Source: Bartonella machadoae
GTDB taxonomy: Bacteria > Pseudomonadota > Alphaproteobacteria > Rhizobiales > Rhizobiaceae
Assembly: GCF_022559585.1 (NCBI RefSeq)
Contig: NZ_CP087114.1
Location: 1,033,095 to 1,097,094, forward strand
Direction: 5' to 3'
DNA length: 64,000 nt
Shown: positions 41,251 through 51,714 of the stretch, piece by piece
Layout: every line of letters starts with the position of its first letter
Numbering within the stretch: position 1 is the stretch's first letter
Made by a program: the position numbers and the translations under genes
Notes under the pieces: generated by a model
What the model saw: only the letters and a program-made list of their open reading frames with translations
Database searches by the model: none
Told to the model about the DNA's origin: nothing

Positions 41251-42796
41251 AGACCAATGATGAGGCTTATAGAGAGGATCTTTTTACTTCGCAAGCCCTC
41301 TGAGTGATTTTTTTGAAAAAAACACGTTTTATTGAGTTATTTTGACTATGTTCCTCTCACTTTTAGTTAGATTTTTTTATTTTCTGGAGCTGTTCGTAAA
41401 AAAATAGGAAAAATAATTGTTATGGTTGATAGAAAGTTTTTTGGCACTACATTCATAGAATGATATCCTTTGTACTGATTCATTTTGAGGAAGAAATCAA
41501 AATAATAATCAATATTCTGAATATACTGGTGTTTTTGAGCGTATACTCTTTAGCGCTTTATTTGTTCAAAAACGTTCTATGAAGAAGAGCTGTCATTGAG
41601 ATTTTTGAGAAAATTACAAACCACTGCAAAATTTAATACACTGCGTTGTTTGTTGAAAAGAGTGATTGTAAGCTTAAAAATGATACGAATCATGTAAAAA
41701 TTATCTTTACAGTGGATTGTAGATTCGTTTTGTTTCCTTAAATAAAAGAATACGCATACCATAGGTAAAAAGTGTTGAATCCTCTTTCAAGAAGAAGGGA
41801 GGTTAATTACCACTTTTTATTTTTATGTGGTTGAATAAAAAACTTTGCAATAAGTGAAATTTTGTTCTTTGCTTTTTACTATCGCTGAAAAAATCTTTTA
41901 TTTGAAAGCTGTTGTACATGTAGGCGGTTGGGTACGTTTAATCGTAATGTATTAAGTTTATGAACTGTTGATGATACATTGATGTAAAATAGTTTAGCTT
42001 TATAAAGGTTATCGTGAAACTGTATCGCGCAATATTTCATGATGATGTTGTTATAAATTAAATCTTATGATTTCTGATGTGAGGTATTAGAAGGTATGAC
42101 AGCTGTCCTCTTTAAGGAGAAGATCTTTCTATTATAGCTTAACCAGTAAGAGATGTATCACTATTATCTCATGAATTTGTTTTTTTCGTTTCCTTAAATT
42201 GATCTGAAAAAATGTTGTTTGTTCAATATTTGTTGGATTGGAAGAGAAGCTTTATATATGATTTTAAGTCTTGAATCGTTTTTTTAATGATCGTTTGCCT
42301 CTGTAAATTTGAAAGATTTCTAGTGAAAATACCTGTAATATTTTTGCTTATGTATAAAATGTTCTTTAATATAGAAGATAAGTTTTTTATGAGAAATAAG
42401 AGACTTATAAGTCTATGAAGATAAAATTTTGTTGAGGTTATAGGGATTATAAAAGGGATTGTGATGCCTTCTTTTAAAAACAATGTTCCTTTATGTTGTT
42501 ATCGTTTAAAAGATGGATACAAAACAATACAGAATTTATGATTGAAATTTTTTAATGAACATATTTCAATTTCCAGTACCTAAAGCAGTTGTTTTTATTA
42601 AGGTTATTACTCTTTAAAAATAAATATTTTGTTTTTATAAATTTGATTAAACGCGTAATGTTATTGTATTAGAGGGAAAATGAGTTGAATAGAATGGGGG
42701 AGTTCTTTAAATGATTTTTGGTTGTAAGCATCGTTTTGATTGATTTTTGCATCATCTAGATATTTTGCAAAAGAAGATAGGGTAAGCAGTTAGGTA
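41251..42796. other. 1.5-kb gene-poor region between tRNA-Glu and hom
   Basis: This is one of the longest gene-free stretches in the window. It is very AT-rich. Frames on the minus strand (for example 42223-42483, 86 residues, and 41577-41762) are rich in Ile, Lys and Leu, lack ribosome binding sites and resemble no family that I know. It probably represents decayed DNA plus the hom promoter. Confidence 0.55.
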
Positions 42797-44107
42797 ATGG
42801 CAGAAGCTTTAAAGGTTGGTATTGCGGGGCTGGGTACGGTTGGTAGCTCAGTAGTGAGAATTCTACATGAAAAGGCGAGTAGTTTAGCTTGCCAATGTGG
42901 ACGACCAATTAAAATTGTTGCGGTTAGCGCACGTGATAAGAGCCGTAATCGTGGAATTGATTTGAGTGATGTGAGGTGGTTCGATTCACCTGTAGATATG
43001 GCTTTATCCGATGAGATTGATGTTTTTGTTGAATTAATTGGTGGTGAATTAGATGTTGTGTATGAAGCTGTGAAAAAAGCGCTTGAGAGGGGACATCATG
43101 TTGTTACTGCTAATAAAGCGCTTCTCGCTCGACATGGAGTAACACTTGCTGCCATTGCAGAAAAAAAAGGTGTTTTTCTTCATTTTGAAGCGGCTATTGC
43201 TGGGGGAATTCCTGTTATAAAAGCGATGAGAGAATCACTCGCTGGAAGCCATATATCGCGGATTTATGGTATTCTCAATGGAACTTGCAACTATATATTA
43301 ACACGCATGTTTACAGAAGGCCTTTCATTTGAAGATTGTTTGGCAGATGCACAAAGACTTGGTTATGCTGAAGCTGATCCAACTTTTGATATTGGGGGAA
43401 ATGATACCGCTCATAAATTAGCTTTATTGACGAGTTTAGCATTTGGAACGGCAGTTTCGTTAGATGATGTTTATGTTGAAGGAATTAGCAATATCTCGCA
43501 GATTGATATCCGTGCGGCTGATGAATTGGGGTATCGGATTAAACTTTTAGGGGTTGCATTGAAAACCGATTCTGGAATCGAGCAACGTGTTCATCCAACA
43601 ATGGTACCGACGTCATCAATGATTGCACAGATTCATGGTGTAACGAACGCTCTTTCTATTCAAAGTGATTTATTGGGGGAGTTGCTGTTTTCCGGTCCTG
43701 GAGCTGGAGGGGTGGCAACAGCATCAGCGGTTATTGGTGATGTAGTTGACATAGCAAAAGCGCATCACGGTTTTCAGTATGCACCTGTTTTTAGAAGTCC
43801 AGCATTGGAACTTTCTCCTCATAAAAGAGCGCGTATTTCTCATCATGCTGGTGGTTATTTTATTCGTTTGAATGTTCATGATCGTGCTGGTGTTTTTGCC
43901 GCAGTTGCACAGCATATGGCAGACAATCATATTTCATTAGAGTCCATTGTTCAAAGATCTTTTGTAGACAGCCAGATTGTAAAAACAATTATTTTAATAA
44001 CCCATGAAACAACAGAAGTGAATGTACGGCAAGCACTTGCAGCAATTGAAAAAGATGGTCATCTTGTTGCAAAATCTCAATTCATTCGTATCGAACCGAT
44101 GGCATAG
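42797..44107 (+). CDS. hom: Homoserine dehydrogenase
   Basis: The enzyme reduces aspartate semialdehyde to homoserine, the branch point towards threonine and methionine. The NAD(P)-binding motif GLGTVGS is at residues 11-17, the catalytic-domain block GGIPVIKAMRESLAG and GILNGTCNYIL follow, and a C-terminal ACT domain (about residues 350-430, starting YFIRLNVHDRAGVFA) suggests threonine feedback control. It has 436 residues. glpX follows 148 bases later. Confidence 0.97.
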   Translation: MAEALKVGIAGLGTVGSSVVRILHEKASSLACQCGRPIKIVAVSARDKSRNRGIDLSDVRWFDSPVDMALSDEIDVFVELIGGELDVVYEAVKKALERGHHVVTANKALLARHGVTLAAIAEKKGVFLHFEAAIAGGIPVIKAMRESLAGSHISRIYGILNGTCNYILTRMFTEGLSFEDCLADAQRLGYAEADPTFDIGGNDTAHKLALLTSLAFGTAVSLDDVYVEGISNISQIDIRAADELGYRIKLLGVALKTDSGIEQRVHPTMVPTSSMIAQIHGVTNALSIQSDLLGELLFSGPGAGGVATASAVIGDVVDIAKAHHGFQYAPVFRSPALELSPHKRARISHHAGGYFIRLNVHDRAGVFAAVAQHMADNHISLESIVQRSFVDSQIVKTIILITHETTEVNVRQALAAIEKDGHLVAKSQFIRIEPMA

Positions 44108-44255
44108 AATTGATAGTTTGTTTTATAATGACAAAGCGAGAAGCTTGAATATTTTTCTTTTGTGAAAAGTTCTTGTCTTTGCTAAAAGCTTACTTCTTAA
44201 TGCTTCACAATAAATGCTAATGCTTTTGTTAGTACTCATTTAGTAGGATTTTTAT

Positions 44256-45245
44256 ATGCCCACAATTCAGAAGAATTTAAATGGACTTGATCGTATTCTA
44301 ACACTTGAATTGGCCCGTGTCACTGAACGTGCGGCTGTTGCAGCTGCACGGTGGCGCGGTCGTGGTGATGAAAAAGCCGCTGATCAAGCTGCGGTAGATG
44401 CAATGCGCCAAGAACTGAATCGGTTGCCCATTGATGGTACAGTCGTGATTGGTGAAGGTGAACGTGATGAAGCTCCAATGCTTTATATTGGAGAGAAAGT
44501 AGGACTTCAAAAAAATGGGATAGCGATTGATATTGCACTTGATCCACTTGAAGGAACAACAATTTGTGCCAAAAATCTTGCTAATTCCCTCGCTGTAATT
44601 GCAATTGCTGAAAGGGGTAATTTGCTTTATGCTCCTGATGTTTATATGCAAAAAATTGCTGTTGGTCCCGGTTATCCTAAAGGGGTTGTCGATATAGATG
44701 CTTTGCCTGCTGATAATATTCACGCCCTAGCAAAAGCTAAGGGTGTGGCTGTTAATCAGGTGACTGTTTGTATTATGGATCGACCACGCCATAAGAAATT
44801 AATTGAGGAGGTGCGAGCAACAGGGGCATCAATTCGTTTAATTGGTGATGGGGATGTTGCGGCTGTTATCGATACAACTGACCCAGATGAAACGGGTGTT
44901 GATATCTATATGGGGATTGGTGGAGCACCAGAGGGGGTATTAGCGGCAGCAGCCTTGCGTTGTATTGGTGGGCAGATGCAAGGACGTTTGCAGCTTGATA
45001 CAGAAGAAAAAATCGCACGTGCAGCCAAAATGGGGATTGAGAACCCTCATAAAGTTTATACAATGGAAGAGATGGCAAAGGGGGATGTGTTGTTTTCTGC
45101 AACAGGTGTGACAGATGGCAATATGCTTTCTGGTGTTAAATTTACCCCTCATTATATTCAAACGGAAACGCTTGTCATGCGTTCACATACCGGCACAATT
45201 CGTCATATTAAAGCACAGCATAGGGATTATACAAAATTTGATTAA
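44256..45245 (+). CDS. glpX: Class II fructose-1,6-bisphosphatase
   Basis: GlpX hydrolyses fructose-1,6-bisphosphate in gluconeogenesis. The 329-residue product has the family metal-site motifs GEGERDEAPMLYIGE (residues 66-80) and ALDPLEGTT. In related alphaproteobacteria hom-glpX is often followed by recJ (recollection); here ilvE is met instead on the opposite strand, so the downstream part of that block has been rearranged or lost. Confidence 0.95.
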   Translation: MPTIQKNLNGLDRILTLELARVTERAAVAAARWRGRGDEKAADQAAVDAMRQELNRLPIDGTVVIGEGERDEAPMLYIGEKVGLQKNGIAIDIALDPLEGTTICAKNLANSLAVIAIAERGNLLYAPDVYMQKIAVGPGYPKGVVDIDALPADNIHALAKAKGVAVNQVTVCIMDRPRHKKLIEEVRATGASIRLIGDGDVAAVIDTTDPDETGVDIYMGIGGAPEGVLAAAALRCIGGQMQGRLQLDTEEKIARAAKMGIENPHKVYTMEEMAKGDVLFSATGVTDGNMLSGVKFTPHYIQTETLVMRSHTGTIRHIKAQHRDYTKFD

Positions 45246-45300
45246 TGTTTTTTTGCGTAACCTGTCAACAAATGAAAGCAGATTGTTTTTTTAAAAAGTG

Positions 45301-45340
45301 CGCTTCCATAAAAACTCTAAGATATGTCTTTATGGAAGCG
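45301..45340. terminator. Terminator-like hairpin between glpX and ilvE
   Basis: CGCTTCCATAAA and TTTATGGAAGCG form a perfect 12-bp stem with a 16-base loop in the gap between the convergent glpX and ilvE. On the minus strand it is soon followed by CACTTTTT, so it probably terminates ilvE; it may serve both directions. Confidence 0.75.
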
Positions 45341-45359
45341 TTGAAAAATTATTTAATCT

Positions 45360-46466
45360 TTATGAGAGCGGAACAGAATGTACCCAGCCATTTTTATCTT
45401 CTATGTTGCCTTTTTGAAGGTCAACGAGCTGTGTTAGAAATTGCTTTGTCATATCACCAATCGTTTCATTTCCGATAACAAACTCGCCATCTTTGTATTT
45501 AAAACGTCCAATTGATGTAATAACAGCTGCTGTACCACAAGCAAAGACCTCTTTAAGGTGACCATTTCGTGCATCTTCTTTGAGTGCTGCAAAAGAATAA
45601 GGGCGTTCTTCTATTGTTAGTCCCATTTGTTGTGCCAATTGTAAAATTGAGTGACGCGTTATCCCTGGAAGGATAGTGCCATTGAGTGCAGGTGTTACAA
45701 GTGTATTATTTGCCATAATAAAGTAAACGTTCATGCCACCAAGTTCTTCAATCCATTTATGTTCAACCATATCAAGAAAAAGCACTTGGTTACAATTATT
45801 TTGTTCTGCGTTGCTTTGTGCTAGTAAGCTTGCTGCGTAGTTGCCACCACATTTTGCAGCGCCTGTGCCTCCTGGACCAGCACGGCTATAATCTGTTTCG
45901 ATCCATACGCTAATGGGCTTTTCTTCTCCTTTAAAATAGGATGCAACGGGAGATGCTATGATACAAAAAAGATATTCTTGAGAAGGGCGAACGCCTAAAA
46001 AGGCTTCATTGCCAAACATGAATGGACGTATGTAGAGGCTTGAATTTGGAAGATCTGGAACCCATTTTTGATCAATTTTTACCAATTGATTAACGGCATC
46101 TAAGAAAATATCTTTTGGCAATTCTGGCATAGCCAAACGCTTTGCTGATTCTATTAAACGTTGTGCATTGGCTTTAGGGCGGAATAACAAGATGCGTCCA
46201 TCTTTTGCACGATAGGCTTTTAAACCTTCAAAAATTTCTTGCCCATAATGCAAGACGGTGCTTGCTGGATTAATCTCTAAAGCTTTGTATTGAGAAATAA
46301 CAGCGTTATGCCAACCTTTGTCTTTAGTCCATTGGATGGTACACATATGATCTGTAAAAAATCGACCAAAACCAGGATTTTTTAGAATTTCTTCACGATT
46401 CTCGTCTGATAAAGGAGAGGGATGTTTTTCTATTTTAAACGGAAGCAGTGATGTGGAAGTTTTCAT
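45360..46466 (-). CDS. ilvE: Branched-chain amino-acid aminotransferase
   Basis: This PLP enzyme interconverts leucine, isoleucine and valine with their keto acids. The 368-residue product is the longer, eukaryote-like class: the YGQEIFEGLKAYRAKDGRIL block lies near residues 78-97 and the PLP lysine is in GTGAAKCGGNYAAS. Length and motifs are normal. It is transcribed alone, convergent with glpX, with a strong terminator-like hairpin at its end. Confidence 0.95.
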   Translation of the reverse strand: MKTSTSLLPFKIEKHPSPLSDENREEILKNPGFGRFFTDHMCTIQWTKDKGWHNAVISQYKALEINPASTVLHYGQEIFEGLKAYRAKDGRILLFRPKANAQRLIESAKRLAMPELPKDIFLDAVNQLVKIDQKWVPDLPNSSLYIRPFMFGNEAFLGVRPSQEYLFCIIASPVASYFKGEEKPISVWIETDYSRAGPGGTGAAKCGGNYAASLLAQSNAEQNNCNQVLFLDMVEHKWIEELGGMNVYFIMANNTLVTPALNGTILPGITRHSILQLAQQMGLTIEERPYSFAALKEDARNGHLKEVFACGTAAVITSIGRFKYKDGEFVIGNETIGDMTKQFLTQLVDLQKGNIEDKNGWVHSVPLS

Positions 46467-46769
46467 AATTAAAACCTTTTAGGATATGCTTTGTTGCGAC
46501 GTGTTTTTTATTATAAAAAATAATAAGATACTTTCATTATAACTTTATTCTTAGCAAAACATTTGTGTCAATGCTTTATTATAGAATTAATTTTAAAGCC
46601 TAGAGACTCTTGAGAAATCCTTTTTGTTTTCATATTCCTTCTTTTTGATTAAGTAATCTGGAACTTTTAGTGATATTGAGCGTTTTTCAAAACAAATATC
46701 TGAATAATTTCATCTATGCCCATGTATATTTTGTAACTTAGATAGGGGAATTAAAAAAAGGAATTCACT
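46467..46769. other. Divergent intergenic region upstream of ilvE
   Basis: This 303-base AT-rich stretch should hold the promoters for ilvE (leftwards) and for the small membrane protein gene (rightwards). No leader peptide or attenuator was recognised. Confidence 0.45.
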
Positions 46770-47063
46770 ATGATTGATAGAAATTACCACACATATGAGA
46801 AACGTATCGCTGATGAAAAACAAGAGCGTGAACAGCTTAATTCAATTGGTAGAGGCATCCTTGCTATTCTTCTTGGAGTTTTTATTATTTGGTTTGTGTT
46901 TGGCTTTTTAGGATCTTTTTTTGAAAAGTCTCCTGAACATATCTCTCATCATAATGCTATACAATCAGATCAAACGATAACAGGTCCGAAAAAAGATTTA
47001 AATTCGACATCACAAATACCTGATACTTATAAAGAAACGACACCATCTTTGTCTCATGAATAA
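46770..47063 (+). CDS. Small membrane protein of unknown function
   Basis: I do not recognise this 97-residue protein. It has a charged N-terminal segment (residues 1-26), one strong hydrophobic helix (about 29-50, ILAILLGVFIIWFVFGFLG) and a polar Ser/Thr/Pro-rich tail that would face the periplasm. An AAAGGAA site five or six bases before the ATG supports translation. It is convergent with the SPOR-protein gene, and a hairpin separates them. Confidence 0.7.
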   Translation: MIDRNYHTYEKRIADEKQEREQLNSIGRGILAILLGVFIIWFVFGFLGSFFEKSPEHISHHNAIQSDQTITGPKKDLNSTSQIPDTYKETTPSLSHE

Positions 47064-47199
47064 TCCTTCAGATGAAAAATCGGATGAGGCAGAGATTAAA
47101 GTATAAAATTTTTTCAATATATAAGCTTAAACATAAATATATAAGCTAAATAATTGAGATGATTTAAGCAACTGAAATAAATCAGTAAATTGACATTAA

Positions 47200-47243
47200 A
47201 ACAAATCATGCAGTGGTTTTGAAAAGCTGCTGCATGATTTGTT
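47200..47243. terminator. Terminator-like hairpin at the end of the SPOR gene
   Basis: AACAAATCATGCAG and CTGCATGATTTGTT form a perfect 14-bp stem with a 16-base loop. The right arm overlaps the stop codon of the minus-strand SPOR gene. On the minus strand the stem is followed by a short T-rich tail, TTTAATG, so it is a plausible but imperfect terminator for that gene, and it may also stop readthrough from the small gene on the plus strand. Confidence 0.65.
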
Positions 47244-49809
47244 AGCGTGTGATGAAGCAATTTCCTCCAGAATTTTTTATTTCTTCACAAAGATTTATAG
47301 CATCATTCCGATTGTAGGTTTGTATGCGAACACGATAGTAGGTTCCTTTTTCTGGTATGAGAGCAGATTGAATATTTAAAGGCCGATCACCAATGAGGAA
47401 GCCAAATTTGGATTTTATGTTTTTCAAAGAAACAGTTGCCAATGCATGGGTCGGTTGGGATGCAAGTTGTACGTAATAACTTTCTGAATTTTGTGTGGTT
47501 ACGTGGCTCGATGATAATGGACGAGAATCAACATATTTTTGTTGTTCTGCATTTCTTTCTGGACGTGAAGGAAGTGGTATAACTTTTCCTTCAAGATGAG
47601 AAACAGAAGTGTTTTCAGCTATTATTTTATCAATATCATTTGTAAAAGTGTGTTCCGTTTCTTCGTTGTTTGTATTGGATTCGTCCGCAGAGATAATAGC
47701 AGAAGAATCTTGAGGTTGACCATCAGCGGTTTGATCAATCGTTTCTTCTGGTTCATCTGTCGGTTTTTCTTCTGTGTAATGCTTCGGCGCTAATACAACT
47801 GTACCATCTTGATTTACAATAACAGTTTGTACTTCTCGCGTTGGAATGGTGTGATTCATCGCTTCAGTCACTGCATCTTCAACATCAGATTGATTAGGAG
47901 AAGAGGAGGAAAGATTTGTCGATTCTTGTTGGTCTAATTCCGTTAAATCTTCAGGCTGTTCAGAACTATCAATAAGGGATTGTTGTGTATTTTCTTGTTT
48001 TTCACTTTGTCCAGTTGTTTGTTTATAAATATCTAAATTATGTGCAACATCATTCTTTGTTTCCGTTGTTTCTTGCTTGAATTTAAAGGGCGTATCATCA
48101 GCACGGATGATGGGGGTCGTTTCATTTTTTTGTGATGGCATAAAAAAATGAAAGTAACTAAAAAAACCAACGGCTATTAAAGTAAGAAGAACAACACTTT
48201 TGGTAAGAGTCTTACCAACAATAAAATTTTTTAAGGGAGAAGTGTTTGATGCATGCGTGGTGATTTCATCTGTTCCTCTGTATAACGGATTTTCTGTAAA
48301 AGAGGAAGAATGATATTCTACATTGTCTGTAGAGGAATAGTTGATATTCTGATTCTGGGAATTTATGTGTATATTTTCTTTTGAATTTTCCATAGTTTGA
48401 TGAAAAATTTCATTGAAAACATCATTTTGTTGTTGATGGCGTGAAAAATCGTCTGCTGAAACATTTCCTACATTGAGGACATCAGCAAATTCTTCTTTCA
48501 AATCATCCGTTGGCACATCATATTCTGGAGCTTCATATGGAACTTCAGGAACCATAATGGGTCCCGTTTTTTCTACAATTTCCTCTGCAAATTTATAAGT
48601 ATCGACATTGGGAGGGGGAGAGCCTCTGTCTGTATAGTTATGAGCAAAAAAACGCCCTTTTTGTTCTGTATTAGGGCACTCTGATGGGGGGTCTATATGA
48701 TTTAAATTATTTTGATGATATCTTCCTTTTTCATTGCTTTTCTCAAAAATATTTTCAGCGCTGGTGGTGTATGGTACTTGAGTATTATGGTATTCTTGAG
48801 CTGTTTCAGCATAAGATCCTTGCTTTATCGCTTCTTCTTCATAAAACTGAGGATAATCAGTAGTTTGGGACTCTTGTGGAAAGCCTTCTAAATGAGAAGG
48901 TTTGTTGATTCGTGTTGAATCCAAAGGTGATAGAAAATCAGTTGCTCTTTCATTTCTTGCGGTATCTTGTCTTTCTGAAACAAGGTCAGAAGATGAAGAA
49001 AATGTATTGCTCTCTTTGGAGGAGTGGGAGAGATCAGAGTAATATTCTGTAGCCAAAATCTCTTGATCAGCGGAAACTTTATAGGGATGATTCACAGGAG
49101 TACTGTAGAAGTCTTGATTACTCTCATGATTTTGTTGTACCTTTGAAGTCTCTTTTTGTTGCGAGATTGTTTGTGAGAAATGGTGCGTTTGTTCAGTTGG
49201 TTGTGTGGTATCTTCTCTGATATTATCGTGTTTACCTGCTTCATTAAAAAAGAAATTTTCTGATCGTTCATTAAAACCACTTTTCCCAAAAAAAGGATCA
49301 CTACGGGTTGGTATTGCTCTGTTTGGAGGTGTTTGATTCTTTTGGATGGGTAAGGGAGAAAGTGCGTCTAAAATTTGCTCTTCATCATGATTAACAGCCG
49401 AAGAGTATTGCTTTCCAGACAAAGATTTATTTTGTTCTAAGCGATTTAAGGAAGCTTTTGACAAAGTATCAGAGGTTGCTTCGCGGTTTCCCCATTGCCT
49501 CTTTTGATCATCAAGAGGCAAGTTATTTGTTAGATTGTTTTCAAGCTCTGCTTCTAAAAAGGACAAATCAAAATCATTATCAGATGACGGTTTAGGGGAG
49601 GATGCGGGTTCAGGGCGATGAGATGCTGCTCGATCAGTCTGTAAGGAAGAATAATCGTTTTGATTTCCGTTTTGTTTATTCGGATTAAAAATTCGCGTAA
49701 GTCTGTCTAAAGGATCATGATGTTCATGATCTTGTTTTGTTTCGTGCGGATTTTTGCGATTGTTATCGCTCATAGCTTTTCTCACATAATGATCTGCATT
49801 TGCGTGCAA
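47242..49809 (-). CDS. Large SPOR-domain membrane protein
   Basis: This 855-residue protein has a very long, low-complexity N-terminal part (residues 1 to about 535, rich in Ser, Asn, Gln, Glu and Thr), one transmembrane helix (about 537-556, SVVLLTLIAVGFFSYFHFF), an acidic linker and a C-terminal SPOR domain (about 780-855, starting SYYVQLASQPTHALA). SPOR domains bind denuded peptidoglycan at division sites, so a cell-envelope role is expected with the SPOR domain in the periplasm. It follows argS, as in related bacteria. No catalytic domain is seen. Confidence 0.85.
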   Translation of the reverse strand: MHANADHYVRKAMSDNNRKNPHETKQDHEHHDPLDRLTRIFNPNKQNGNQNDYSSLQTDRAASHRPEPASSPKPSSDNDFDLSFLEAELENNLTNNLPLDDQKRQWGNREATSDTLSKASLNRLEQNKSLSGKQYSSAVNHDEEQILDALSPLPIQKNQTPPNRAIPTRSDPFFGKSGFNERSENFFFNEAGKHDNIREDTTQPTEQTHHFSQTISQQKETSKVQQNHESNQDFYSTPVNHPYKVSADQEILATEYYSDLSHSSKESNTFSSSSDLVSERQDTARNERATDFLSPLDSTRINKPSHLEGFPQESQTTDYPQFYEEEAIKQGSYAETAQEYHNTQVPYTTSAENIFEKSNEKGRYHQNNLNHIDPPSECPNTEQKGRFFAHNYTDRGSPPPNVDTYKFAEEIVEKTGPIMVPEVPYEAPEYDVPTDDLKEEFADVLNVGNVSADDFSRHQQQNDVFNEIFHQTMENSKENIHINSQNQNINYSSTDNVEYHSSSFTENPLYRGTDEITTHASNTSPLKNFIVGKTLTKSVVLLTLIAVGFFSYFHFFMPSQKNETTPIIRADDTPFKFKQETTETKNDVAHNLDIYKQTTGQSEKQENTQQSLIDSSEQPEDLTELDQQESTNLSSSSPNQSDVEDAVTEAMNHTIPTREVQTVIVNQDGTVVLAPKHYTEEKPTDEPEETIDQTADGQPQDSSAIISADESNTNNEETEHTFTNDIDKIIAENTSVSHLEGKVIPLPSRPERNAEQQKYVDSRPLSSSHVTTQNSESYYVQLASQPTHALATVSLKNIKSKFGFLIGDRPLNIQSALIPEKGTYYRVRIQTYNRNDAINLCEEIKNSGGNCFITR

Positions 49810-49926
49810 TAAATGGTTAATTTTGATTTATTATCTTTTAAAATTGTAAATTTCCCCCTCCTACAATAAGAATATATGAAAAAGTTTAGCAATAAGGTAT
49901 CTATTTTATGTATTTATAGAACTTTT

Positions 49927-51684
49927 TCAACGCATTTCTATTGGTGCTTCGACTCCTACAATTGTAAGTCCTGATGATAAAATGTTTATGACAGCTTGTA
50001 TCAATCCTAGTCTAGCGAGGGATAGTTCTTTATCGTTAGGTTGAATGAAACGTAAATTGAGATTATCGCTTCCTTTATTCCAATGAGTATGAAAGCTAGA
50101 AGCAAGGTCATAGAGATAAAAGGCCAATCGATGGGGTTCTTTATGAATTACAGCTTGTGTAATGATACGAGGATATTCAGAAAGTTTGCGTATTAAGGAT
50201 ATTTCATTATCATCGGTTAATCGGTTAAGATGCGCAATCATGGTATCATGTGAGAGATTCTCAATATGAAGAATCTCTTGTGCTTGACGAATGACAGAGT
50301 GGCAACGCGCATGTGCATATTGTACGTAAAAAATGGGGTTATCTTTTGATTGTTCTGTTACTTTGGCAAAGTCAAAATCAAGAGGTGCTTCACATTTACG
50401 GTAGAGCATCATAAAACGCACTGGATCACGGCCAACTTCTTCTACAACATCACGCAGTGTAACAAATGATCCTGCTCTTTTCGACATACGTACAGGTTGA
50501 CCATTGCGAAAAAGCTTTACCAGTTGACATAAAAAGACGCTTAATTTGGCTTTATCACCAGAAATTGCTTTTGCCATTGCTTCTAGTCGCTTTACATAAC
50601 CAGCATGGTCCGCACCGAGAATATAAATCATTTCATCAAAATGACGATTGAATTTATCATGAAAATAAGCAACATCTGCAGCAAAATAAGTATAAGAACC
50701 GTCAGACTTTACTAAAACACGGTCTTGGTCGTCTCCTACATCCGTTGAACGGAATAAAGTTTGTTCACTTGGTTCCCAGTCTTCTCTATTTTGTCCTTTT
50801 GGTGGAGGAAGCTGGCCTTTGTAAATATAACCATTCAAGGTGAGTGCATTAATCGTGTTACGAATAGCACGCGCATTATCTGCATAAAGCATTCGCTCAG
50901 AGAAAAAGATATCATGATAAATATTAAGGGCAGCTAAATCTTCGCGAATCATTGACATCATGGCATAAACTGCACGTTCTTTTACGATAGAGAGCGCTTC
51001 ATTTTTATCCATAGTGAGTAATTGATCATCAAATTCTTGGGCAAGAGCTCGCCCCAACGGTATTAAATATTCACCAGGATAGAGCCCTTCTGGAATTGCA
51101 TTGATTTTTTGTCCAAGAGCTTCGCGATAGCGTAATAATACAGAGTGAGCCAGTACTTCAATTTGTTGACCAGCATCATTGATATAATATTCTTTTGTAA
51201 TGTCGTAGCCAACAAATTGCAACAAATTAGAGAGAACGTCTCCAACGACCGCTCCACGGCAATGTCCGACATGCATTGGCCCTGTTGGATTTGCTGATAC
51301 ATACTCAACATTGATGCGCTTTCCTTGTCCGATTGGAACACGACCATAAGAAGTGCCTAATTCAAGCATGGATTTTATTGCATCTTGCCAAAATGGTTTT
51401 GTAAGCGTGATATTGATAAATCCAGGACCGGCAACATCAATAGAGTCGATAGAGGGATCATTTTGCAGAAGTTCTATGATTTTTTCTGCAAGCACACGTG
51501 GATTAAGCCCGATAGGTTTTGCAAGCACCATCGCAGCATTGGTTGATAAATGACCATGAGAGGAATCACGTGGAGGGTCAACAGTGATTTTTGATAAATC
51601 TAAGACTTCTCCATTTTTTCCTTTTATAGCAGATAATTCGAGTGATTTTTTAATTTTATTCTCGAAGTTTTTAAAAACATTCAT
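49927..51684 (-). CDS. argS: Arginine-tRNA ligase
   Basis: ArgRS charges tRNA-Arg. The class I signature appears as HVGH at residues 138-141 in [15 protein letters not shown], and the KMSKS-like loop as [10 protein letters not shown]. The N-terminal additional domain (residues 1-110) and C-terminal helical anticodon-binding domain are present, and the 585-residue length is usual. It lies 30 bases after dgt and upstream of the SPOR gene, a conserved order in the group. Confidence 0.97.
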   Translation of the reverse strand: MNVFKNFENKIKKSLELSAIKGKNGEVLDLSKITVDPPRDSSHGHLSTNAAMVLAKPIGLNPRVLAEKIIELLQNDPSIDSIDVAGPGFINITLTKPFWQDAIKSMLELGTSYGRVPIGQGKRINVEYVSANPTGPMHVGHCRGAVVGDVLSNLLQFVGYDITKEYYINDAGQQIEVLAHSVLLRYREALGQKINAIPEGLYPGEYLIPLGRALAQEFDDQLLTMDKNEALSIVKERAVYAMMSMIREDLAALNIYHDIFFSERMLYADNARAIRNTINALTLNGYIYKGQLPPPKGQNREDWEPSEQTLFRSTDVGDDQDRVLVKSDGSYTYFAADVAYFHDKFNRHFDEMIYILGADHAGYVKRLEAMAKAISGDKAKLSVFLCQLVKLFRNGQPVRMSKRAGSFVTLRDVVEEVGRDPVRFMMLYRKCEAPLDFDFAKVTEQSKDNPIFYVQYAHARCHSVIRQAQEILHIENLSHDTMIAHLNRLTDDNEISLIRKLSEYPRIITQAVIHKEPHRLAFYLYDLASSFHTHWNKGSDNLNLRFIQPNDKELSLARLGLIQAVINILSSGLTIVGVEAPIEMR

Positions 51685-51714
51685 ATCGCGCTTCCATCAT
51701 ATATTCAAAAGCAA

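Noticed and set aside
42223..42483. An 86-residue minus-strand frame upstream of hom
   Set aside because: It is rich in Ile, Lys and Leu, has no recognisable family and no ribosome binding site; probably non-coding.
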